Source of the DNA: Balneolales bacterium
Lineage (GTDB): Bacteria; Bacteroidota; Rhodothermia; Balneolales; Natronogracilivirgulaceae
Direction of reading: 5' to 3'
Assembly (NCBI GenBank): GCA_007131625.1
Contig: SLQC01000353.1
Location: forward strand, 1-5,188
DNA length: 5,188 nt
Shown here: one piece after another, positions 1 through 5,188 of the stretch
Numbering within the stretch: the first letter of the stretch is position 1
How the letters are laid out: every line of letters begins with the position of its first letter
Position numbers and translations under genes: made by a program
Notes under the pieces: generated by a model
What the model was told of the DNA's origin: nothing
The model's database searches: none
What the model saw: only the letters and a program-made list of their open reading frames with translations

Positions 1-123
1 ACTTACTACAAGTAACAATACTATCCATTTTGTTGCCAGGGAAACCGGGTAATAGGCAAACACTGGCAAGGTTGAAACTACTCGCTTAATCCTTATAAAC
101 CTGTTCATTATCTTTTTTATCAT
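1..123 (-). CDS. Possible N-terminus of an unidentified protein, cut by the left edge
   Basis: An ATG at 123-121 opens a frame that stays open for 41 codons to the window edge. The predicted start is MIKKIMNRFIRIKRVV, rich in Lys and Arg, followed by a more hydrophobic stretch (LPVFAYYPVSLATKWIVLLV). This basic-then-hydrophobic pattern fits a signal anchor or first membrane helix. It lies on the same strand as its neighbours, 104 bases after the PQQ dehydrogenase stop. There is no Shine-Dalgarno sequence; a second ATG at 108-106 could be the true start. An open run of this length is not rare by chance, so the call rests mainly on orientation, position and the plausible N-terminus. I do not recognise the family. 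Confidence 0.4.
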   Translation of the reverse strand, partial: MIKKIMNRFIRIKRVVSTLPVFAYYPVSLATKWIVLLLVVS

Positions 124-227
124 TCATTTGTTGAAGGGTCTGGGATCGCAACCGCTGTTGAAATAAATTCTCGTTTCCTCTTTTATTCCAAACATTACAT
201 TCTCTTGCGAGTTTAAAAAGAGTCATG

Positions 228-2414
228 TCAGTCATTCGGCAGAGAATAAGTCACATAATAATCCCCCGGTTCGGTTCCCCTTCCTCCGCCGGCAGCTATG
301 ACTACATATTGTTTGCCACCACTCATATATGTAGACGGGGTGGCAAACCCTCCGGCCGGAAGCGTTGTTTGCCAAATCAATTCTCCGGTATCTTTATCAA
401 ATGCCCGGAATTGTTTATCCTCGGTACCGCCAATAAATACAAGCCCACCTGCAGTAACAATAGGCCCTCCCATACTGGGGGTTCCGGTAGGGGGTATCCC
501 TTTCTCTATGAGTTCCGGATAGGTACCCAGAGGCACTTTCCATTTAATCTCACCTGTATTTAGGTCAATGGCATTAAGCGTCCCCCACGGAGGTTTAATG
601 GCCGGATATCCATCCGGATCCTGTATATACCGACGGGTAACTCTTACAATATGCCGACTTTCCCCATTTAATTCAGGTACTCCTTGAATATTCTGGAATT
701 CTGCGATTGTTTCTTCCTCTTCGAACAGATAAGTAATAATCGCATTTTTTTCCTGTTCCGACATCGTCGGAAACGCCGGCATCATGCCCCTCCCTGACTC
801 AATAACACTTGCTACCTCTTGTCGTGAGCTGGTTTCCTCAAGATTATTTACAGATGGAAACAGCGGGGGCTGGCCGTTTCTGTCCAATCCATGACAGGTG
901 GCACAATGCTGAACATAGATATTTTGCCCTCGTGCATAAGGTGTATTGTTTGCAGTCGGTTGGATTTCTGCCCGGTGTACCGTTGAAACCTGTACCAATT
1001 CGCTGGCATTGACAAACAAGATCCCGGATTCAGGATCGTGAGCTGCACCACCCCATCGCCCGGCTCCACTTGTGGATGGAAAAAATATGGTTTCTTGATC
1101 CGGATCATGGGGAGTGAAAAGCCCTTCGTTCCTGTATGCATCAATTTTATTCAATACAAAATCGTGTGCTTCGGGTGATATATCGGTCACTTCATCTACT
1201 GTAAAATTATATCGGGCAAAAGGTTCCGGTTTCACAGGAAAAGGCTGGACTGGCCAGGCTTCTTCCAGGTTGGATGGCGGCACTGACCGTTCTTCTATAG
1301 GGAAGATGGGTTCGCCCGTTTCACGATCAAATACAAATGTAAAACCCTGTTTGGTTATCTGGGCAACCACATCTACGGGTTCATTATCCCTTTCTACGGT
1401 CAGCAGGTTAGGCGGGGCTGGCAAATCGTAGTCCCACAGATCATGATACACCGTTTGATAGTGCCAAATGTGGTCGCCTGTACCGGCATCCAGGGCAAGC
1501 AGAGCATTTGCGTATAGGTTCTTTCCCGGACGATCACCCCCATAAAAATCATAGGTAGCTGATCCCAACGGAACGTAAACAATCCCGCGCTCCTTATCCA
1601 GACTCATGCCAGCCCAGTTATTGGCTCCTCCTCTGTTACCTAAGGCTACTTCATCCTGAGTCTCCCAGGTTTCGAAGCCCGGTTCCCCCGGTTCAGGTAT
1701 CGTATGGAAGATCCAGACCATTTCTCCCGTCCGTACATTATAGGCGCGAATATGCCCGGGTGCTGAAGCGTACGCTTCTCCTACGGCTGAACCCATGATC
1801 AGTAAATCCCGATAGATGATGCCCGGGGAGGTTGCCCGCACAGAAATAGTTTCAGGATCTCTACCTAGACCCTCATTCATATTAACTCTTCCCCTATTGC
1901 CAAACCCCGTGATTGGTTCACCTGTTTCAGCATTCAGAGCATAAAGCCAGGTACCGGCTGAAAATAATATCCGTTTGTCGTCACCCTCTTCCCAATAGAC
2001 AATTCCCCTTTGTACACCCCCAACTCTCGCCCCTTCATGGGGATCAAATGTCCAGAGCTCTTCGCCCGTAGCCGCATCAACGGCAAACACCTTGATGTAG
2101 GCGGATGCCCCATACAGGATATCATTCACAATGATAGGATTAGTTTCGATGCCTGTCCGTGGAAAATTCTCCTCAATATCACCGGTTCTGTAGATCCAGG
2201 CTACTTCCAGCTGGTTTACATTCTCCTTGTTGATTTGAGTTAAGGACGAATAACTGCTGCTGGAAGCATCCCCTTTATATACCTGCCATGTGAGATAGGG
2301 ATCCTCCTGTTCCTGGCAACCTATTGCAAGCAGAGCTATACTTATACAGAATGTTATTTTTTTGATGGTTCCTTTCATTGGCCCGCGCATCTGTATATTT
2401 AAATTGGATTTCAT
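228..2414 (-). CDS. PQQ-dependent dehydrogenase (quinohaemoprotein) lipoprotein with inserted cytochrome c domain
   Basis: This protein probably oxidises a sugar or alcohol at a PQQ cofactor on the periplasmic side and passes electrons through its own haem c. Numbering is from the ATG at 2414 (728 residues). The blade motif A-x-D-x-x-TGE-x-x-W, with variants, recurs near residues 111, 159, 224, 307, 361, 615 and 671. With the N-terminal strand around 65-79 (LEVAWIYRTGD) this makes the eight-bladed propeller. DLWDYDLP (325-332) and Lys355 align by eye with the catalytic Asp/Lys region of membrane glucose dehydrogenases. The vicinal Cys-Cys of methanol dehydrogenases is absent. A haem-binding CATCH (504-508) with likely axial Met544 or Met545 (MMPAF) lies in a cytochrome domain at about 491-565. 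The C-terminal ATPSTY and GKQYVVIAAGGG are typical of the family. LLAIGC is a lipobox ending at Cys33. ATG codons at 2390 and 2378 are also possible; the one at 2378 (Met13) gives an ideal 20-residue lipoprotein signal and may be the real start. The substrate cannot be read from the sequence. Confidence 0.95.
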   Translation of the reverse strand: MKSNLNIQMRGPMKGTIKKITFCISIALLAIGCQEQEDPYLTWQVYKGDASSSSYSSLTQINKENVNQLEVAWIYRTGDIEENFPRTGIETNPIIVNDILYGASAYIKVFAVDAATGEELWTFDPHEGARVGGVQRGIVYWEEGDDKRILFSAGTWLYALNAETGEPITGFGNRGRVNMNEGLGRDPETISVRATSPGIIYRDLLIMGSAVGEAYASAPGHIRAYNVRTGEMVWIFHTIPEPGEPGFETWETQDEVALGNRGGANNWAGMSLDKERGIVYVPLGSATYDFYGGDRPGKNLYANALLALDAGTGDHIWHYQTVYHDLWDYDLPAPPNLLTVERDNEPVDVVAQITKQGFTFVFDRETGEPIFPIEERSVPPSNLEEAWPVQPFPVKPEPFARYNFTVDEVTDISPEAHDFVLNKIDAYRNEGLFTPHDPDQETIFFPSTSGAGRWGGAAHDPESGILFVNASELVQVSTVHRAEIQPTANNTPYARGQNIYVQHCATCHGLDRNGQPPLFPSVNNLEETSSRQEVASVIESGRGMMPAFPTMSEQEKNAIITYLFEEEETIAEFQNIQGVPELNGESRHIVRVTRRYIQDPDGYPAIKPPWGTLNAIDLNTGEIKWKVPLGTYPELIEKGIPPTGTPSMGGPIVTAGGLVFIGGTEDKQFRAFDKDTGELIWQTTLPAGGFATPSTYMSGGKQYVVIAAGGGRGTEPGDYYVTYSLPND
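720..944 (-). other. Cytochrome c domain inserted in the PQQ propeller
   Basis: Residues 491-565 of the dehydrogenase form a compact class I cytochrome c domain. It contains ARGQNIYVQHCATCHG, with both haem thioether cysteines (504, 507) and the proximal His508, then a MMPAF segment supplying the axial Met, then a final helix (SEQEKNAIITYLF). Propeller motifs continue after it at 615 and 671, so the domain is an insertion between blades and not a C-terminal tail as in type II alcohol dehydrogenases. Apart from Cys23 in the signal peptide and the lipobox Cys33, these are the only cysteines in the protein. Confidence 0.9.
2319..2378 (-). other. Lipoprotein signal peptide of the PQQ dehydrogenase
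   Basis: Starting from the in-frame ATG at 2378 the protein reads MKGTIKKITFCISIALLAIG, then Cys. It has a Lys-rich n-region, a hydrophobic core and a lipobox (A-I-G before Cys33 of the long form), so signal peptidase II cleavage and lipid anchoring are expected. The residues after Cys are QEQEDP; with no Asp at +2, an inner-membrane retention signal of the E. coli type is not evident, so the final membrane is uncertain. The longer start at 2414 would add 12 residues before this signal, which is atypical. Confidence 0.8.
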
Positions 2415-2432
2415 GTCTAATGTATTTCAAAA

Positions 2433-4439
2433 TCAGCGATAGAAAGGATGATCGGGATTTAATCCTCGAGGTCCATAAATTGGAACAGGTTCACCTGCCT
2501 CAATTGCTCCGAGATCCGGTGCATTACCTCTGTATAAGTCATTCACATTAGGAATTCTCATACCGGCATCTACAGCCCTTCCATTTGGGTTCAGCCTGAA
2601 ATTCAGATCAACAGCATGATAAATCATATAAGGATCAGTCTGATCAGGAGCATGTAAGTTTTCAAATATATCGTAATCGACCTCCACGCCGTGCATTTCC
2701 AAACCGCTTGCTAGCCTGAAATCTTCAAGTGTCGGAAAGCCCTGTGCATCTGCGCCTGTAAGTGAATAATCGCGAATCTGCCCTTCCTGTGGTGAAATCC
2801 AGACATATTGATCACCACCGGCAGTGTTTGACCTGTATCCATTATAATCATAAGTTGAATATGCAGTTGCCATTGCGAATGCCATGATTGGCCGTCCCGG
2901 TGCGTCTCTGCCAAGAAATAAATTATTCCGGAAATGACCATTTGAGAATATACTTCTGTTTGAGCTCTCAGAGATGATCGTGTTGTGGAAAAAGTATAAC
3001 CCGGCTGGCTTATCGTTATATTTTAGTGCACATCCTGTCGGTACATTATAGAGTATATTTCGAATATAATAAGCAGGACCTCCGAATATCGGCTGAGCGC
3101 TGAGTCCACATTGGGCCGTATTTACTCCCCGGTTCCGCATTACACGAATATTGTGTACACCTCCATCTGCTTCAATAAAATCATCTGCCATCAGATGTAT
3201 GTCGTTGTTGTAAATATCGATCGATACCGCCTTTAGATGCTCCTCATTCTCCGGTGTTCCGTAAGTGGAGATGCAGATTCCGTCGTGAAAAAATGCGATA
3301 GCATTATGGGCGATCACATGACCTGAGCCATAAACCTTAATGGCATTATAACTCTTCAGAGGATTCTCGCCGTAAATTCCCGGATTGAACCAGCCAAGCA
3401 GCCGGTAGCGATCCTTGCGACCCAGGATAATATTATCAGCGATATAGAAATTCCTGGAACCGGCATACTCTGTCCAGATGGCACTGCCAACATTTTCAAA
3501 CCGGGAGTTTCGAACGGTCAGATCGGTGGCACCATATCCACCTTTAAAACCGGCCGCAAAAACGATATCTGTATTCCTGAAAGTCAGTCCTTCAAAGATA
3601 TGATGAGCAGATGCTGTAACATCAAAAAGTCTGTGGTTGCCGGCACCATCGAATATAACTTCACCATCTCCCGCTGCTTTAATCACGATGGGTCGCTCGG
3701 CAGTTCCTTTTGCAGTCAGATAATAGGTGCCTTCAAATGGAACACCGAGTGAGTCCACATAGGCATAGCGGTCCGCTTTATAAAGTCCCGCATGCATGAG
3801 AATAATATCGCCTGGTTCAACAGGACGTTCACTTACTACAGCCCAATCGCCCCGCCCGGCACCATAATAAGCGTGTTTAAGCCCTGTAAAGGATGGTTCT
3901 TGTCTCTCACCGCTATATCCCGGAGGATACACATGTAGTACCCGGCCATCTTCGGCAGCTTTAGGTTCAGCTCTTGTCCGAACAGTTACTGTTTCAACGT
4001 TCTCTCCCAGAACCCCATCAGGATCTTTCATTGTAAAACGGCATTCGTATTCCGTATCAGGTTCAAGATCCAGAATACTTCCCGCAAGCATATTATGGGT
4101 AATATAATGAACATGTAATGCTTCCCTGCCAACCTCCTCATCACCAATTCTCAAGAAAGGCATCCCCTCCTTCCATTCGTCCATTCCGGATTTACGATAC
4201 TCGACCTCTACAGTAGCATTACGATTGTCATCACCGCTAATATACCAATGAAACCCCAGATTGGTCAGTGTAGCCGGCTCGACAATAAATTCACCCGGCG
4301 AAACAGCGTTTTGGGCTACAATAAATTCCGGGTTAAGTAGAAAAAGCATAAAAAATGCAGCCGCAAATATATTTTTTAATTCACCTAACACTCGTCGGTC
4401 AAATTCAGTAATACTTTTACAGATCCATTGAATTTCCAT
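2433..4439 (-). CDS. Secreted right-handed parallel beta-helix protein with N-terminal FN3-like domain
   Basis: The likely role is binding or cleaving an extracellular polysaccharide, inferred from the fold; no activity can be assigned. Numbering is from a GTG at 4454 (673 residues); the listed ATG is Met6. A hydrophobic core around 29-45 (FAAAFFMLFLL) ends in FIVAQ, a plausible signal peptidase I site near residue 48. Residues about 51-163 look like an FN3-type beta-sandwich (VEVEYRKSG, then LEPDTEYECRF, then VTVRTRAEP). The helix begins at about 205 with PGDIILMHAGLY and GTAERPIVIKAAG, typical of this class. Asn-centred turns then repeat (NSRFENV, DNIILG, HNAIAFF, NNDIHL, RNILYN, HNTIIS, NNLFLG) to about 515. 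The C-terminus carries AVDAGM and then NAPDLGAIEAGE, a common end of such proteins. An acidic cluster at 424-430 may be functional. The n-region is long (over 20 residues), so a GTG at 4391 that gives a shorter signal is an alternative start. No Shine-Dalgarno supports any of them. The stop lies 18 bases before the PQQ dehydrogenase ATG at 2414, suggesting one transcript. Confidence 0.92.
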   Translation of the reverse strand: MEIQWICKSITEFDRRVLGELKNIFAAAFFMLFLLNPEFIVAQNAVSPGEFIVEPATLTNLGFHWYISGDDNRNATVEVEYRKSGMDEWKEGMPFLRIGDEEVGREALHVHYITHNMLAGSILDLEPDTEYECRFTMKDPDGVLGENVETVTVRTRAEPKAAEDGRVLHVYPPGYSGERQEPSFTGLKHAYYGAGRGDWAVVSERPVEPGDIILMHAGLYKADRYAYVDSLGVPFEGTYYLTAKGTAERPIVIKAAGDGEVIFDGAGNHRLFDVTASAHHIFEGLTFRNTDIVFAAGFKGGYGATDLTVRNSRFENVGSAIWTEYAGSRNFYIADNIILGRKDRYRLLGWFNPGIYGENPLKSYNAIKVYGSGHVIAHNAIAFFHDGICISTYGTPENEEHLKAVSIDIYNNDIHLMADDFIEADGGVHNIRVMRNRGVNTAQCGLSAQPIFGGPAYYIRNILYNVPTGCALKYNDKPAGLYFFHNTIISESSNRSIFSNGHFRNNLFLGRDAPGRPIMAFAMATAYSTYDYNGYRSNTAGGDQYVWISPQEGQIRDYSLTGADAQGFPTLEDFRLASGLEMHGVEVDYDIFENLHAPDQTDPYMIYHAVDLNFRLNPNGRAVDAGMRIPNVNDLYRGNAPDLGAIEAGEPVPIYGPRGLNPDHPFYR

Positions 4440-4484
4440 ATTTATATCTATCACTTAGTTAAATACCTATTTATACAATAAATT

Positions 4485-4503
4485 CTAAACACTCAATGCT
4501 TAG
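4485..4503 (-). other. Weak AU-rich hairpin between genes
   Basis: On the transcribed strand CUAAGCA and UGUUUAG pair over 7 bp (including one G-U) around a 5-base loop, 20 bases after the stop of the right-edge gene. The following bases (AAUUUAUUG) are only partly U, and just two pairs are G-C, so it is a poor intrinsic terminator. It could be a weak terminator, an RNA-processing site or chance in AT-rich DNA. The rest of the 69-base gap (4455-4523) shows no convincing promoter. Confidence 0.2.
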
Positions 4504-4523
4504 TTTATTTACCGTTAGTCAAA

Positions 4524-5188
4524 TCAATGATCCCTGAACCAGGGAAAATCCATTGTCGGTTGATTTACATACCTGTTCATTTCAATTTCCAGCGTAGCAC
4601 CGGAACCGGGTTCCAGTATTACCTGAAATGATGAACTATTAATGGGTGTACGCACACCTTCGTGGGTGATCCCCAAAAACTGGTGTTCAGCATATCCGCC
4701 CCCCTGCACAACTACCGGACGCGATTTGACTGGGCTCAAGTTGACCAGCGACACCGTAACAGTTTTATCGGTCATTCCCGTGACCAGAGCTGCGACATCC
4801 TCTGGAACACCGGCCCGATTCCGTTCGGGATCAAAATAGCGCAGACGCGTGTAAAACGGGGGGGAGCGTCTGGGATCATAAAGTCCGCCACCCATCAGCC
4901 GAATCAGAGAAGTGATGCTGGCTGGATTAATACCCATCGGATCATCCACCAGACGCATATCCATTGCTGTTTTATCTTCTCGCATCATCCGCATTCGTTT
5001 TTTCACATCCTCTACATCTGCACGCATTGCATTTACGGCGTAATCGGGTTTGTTACCCTCGAGAAATTCGAGCCAGGGTATGGAGGCCGTGATGCGTTCC
5101 CGGTCTTCCGGCCTCATTGACAGAAAATAGGTCTCCAGAAGGTTTGTATGATCTCGCGGTTGAAAAGAGTACCAATCAGCATCTTCGG
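4524..5188 (-). CDS. C-terminal 220 residues of an uncharacterised protein, start beyond the right edge
   Basis: The frame is open from the right edge to a TGA at 4526-4524. The Met at 5117 is internal: 23 sense codons precede it in frame (beginning EDADWYSFQPRDHTNLLETY), so it should not be taken as the start. The first half is probably helical and charged (WLEFLEGNKPDYAVNAMRAD, then VKKRMRMMRED), followed by a Gly- and Pro-rich turn region (LMGGGLYDPRRSPPF). The last ~100 residues alternate hydrophobic and polar positions as in a beta-sandwich (TVTVSLVNLSP, RPVVVQGGGYAEHQF, SFQVILEPGSGATLEIEMNR) and end NQPTMDFPWFRDH. This resembles C-terminal beta-domains that close large secreted or carbohydrate-active enzymes. 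The upstream portion would hold any catalytic domain. I cannot name the family. It lies 69-84 bases upstream of the beta-helix gene on the same strand and may belong to the same operon. Confidence 0.85.
   Translation of the reverse strand, partial: EDADWYSFQPRDHTNLLETYFLSMRPEDRERITASIPWLEFLEGNKPDYAVNAMRADVEDVKKRMRMMREDKTAMDMRLVDDPMGINPASITSLIRLMGGGLYDPRRSPPFYTRLRYFDPERNRAGVPEDVAALVTGMTDKTVTVSLVNLSPVKSRPVVVQGGGYAEHQFLGITHEGVRTPINSSSFQVILEPGSGATLEIEMNRYVNQPTMDFPWFRDH

Noticed and set aside
124..227. Terminator or promoter in the gap after the dehydrogenase
   Set aside because: Only very short stems (for example CTC-GCAA-GAG) without a U tract, and a TTTG followed by TATTTCAA at about 23 bases, which does not match the Bacteroidota -33/-7 consensus in sequence or spacing.
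225..563. 112-codon open frame on the plus strand over the end of the dehydrogenase gene
   Set aside because: It is antisense to the conserved C-terminal propeller blades of the PQQ protein and its translation has no recognisable domain.
848..1144. 98-codon open frame on the minus strand in another frame
   Set aside because: It overlaps the cytochrome c and propeller region of the dehydrogenase, which is unambiguous; a frame shadow.
4455..4500. Sigma-70-like promoter (TTGAGT, 15 bases, TATAAA) before the beta-helix gene
   Set aside because: The spacing is too short, the region is AT-rich so such matches are expected, and the likely host group uses a different consensus.
4662..5120. 152-codon open frame on the plus strand
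   Set aside because: It lies antisense to the right-edge gene, whose protein is coherent over the whole stretch; the plus-strand product is rich in His, Cys and Ile without any domain pattern.
1..5188. CRISPR array, tRNA, insertion sequence or long repeat
   Set aside because: No regularly spaced direct repeats, tRNA-like folds, transposase-like product or terminal inverted repeats were seen on reading both strands.

Overview
The window reads as a co-oriented gene cluster, entirely on the minus strand, from what is probably a member of the Bacteroidota or a neighbouring phylum (Balneolota or Rhodothermota). The grounds are indirect: moderate GC, no recognisable Shine-Dalgarno sequence before any of the starts, a secretory signal ending in a typical '-AQ' cleavage region, a lipoprotein-anchored PQQ dehydrogenase, and a large secreted beta-helix protein. 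No rRNA, tRNA or taxonomic marker is present, so the assignment is tentative.

In transcription order (right to left): (1) 4524-5188 holds the last 220 residues of a protein whose start lies beyond the right edge; I do not recognise its family securely. (2) A 69-base AT-rich gap (4455-4523) with one weak hairpin. (3) 2433-4439 encodes a secreted protein with an N-terminal fibronectin-III-like beta-sandwich followed by a right-handed parallel beta-helix, the fold of many polysaccharide lyases, some glycoside hydrolases and carbohydrate-binding proteins. (4) After only 18 bases, 228-2414 encodes a lipoprotein quinoprotein dehydrogenase: an eight-bladed PQQ beta-propeller with a c-type cytochrome domain inserted before the last two blade motifs. 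(5) A 104-base gap (124-227) with no clear signal. (6) 1-123 holds the possible first 41 codons of another gene that runs off the left edge; its product is basic, then hydrophobic.

The tight spacing of the beta-helix and PQQ genes suggests they are co-transcribed. A reasonable but unproven reading is a small carbohydrate-processing cluster: the exported beta-helix protein binds or cleaves a polysaccharide, and the lipid-anchored dehydrogenase oxidises a released sugar or alcohol and passes electrons through its own haem c to the respiratory chain. No transporter, regulator, PQQ-synthesis gene, mobile element, CRISPR array or RNA gene is visible. The families seen here are known types. The least explained parts are the right-edge protein, the substrate of the beta-helix protein, and the fused electron-transfer layout of the dehydrogenase.
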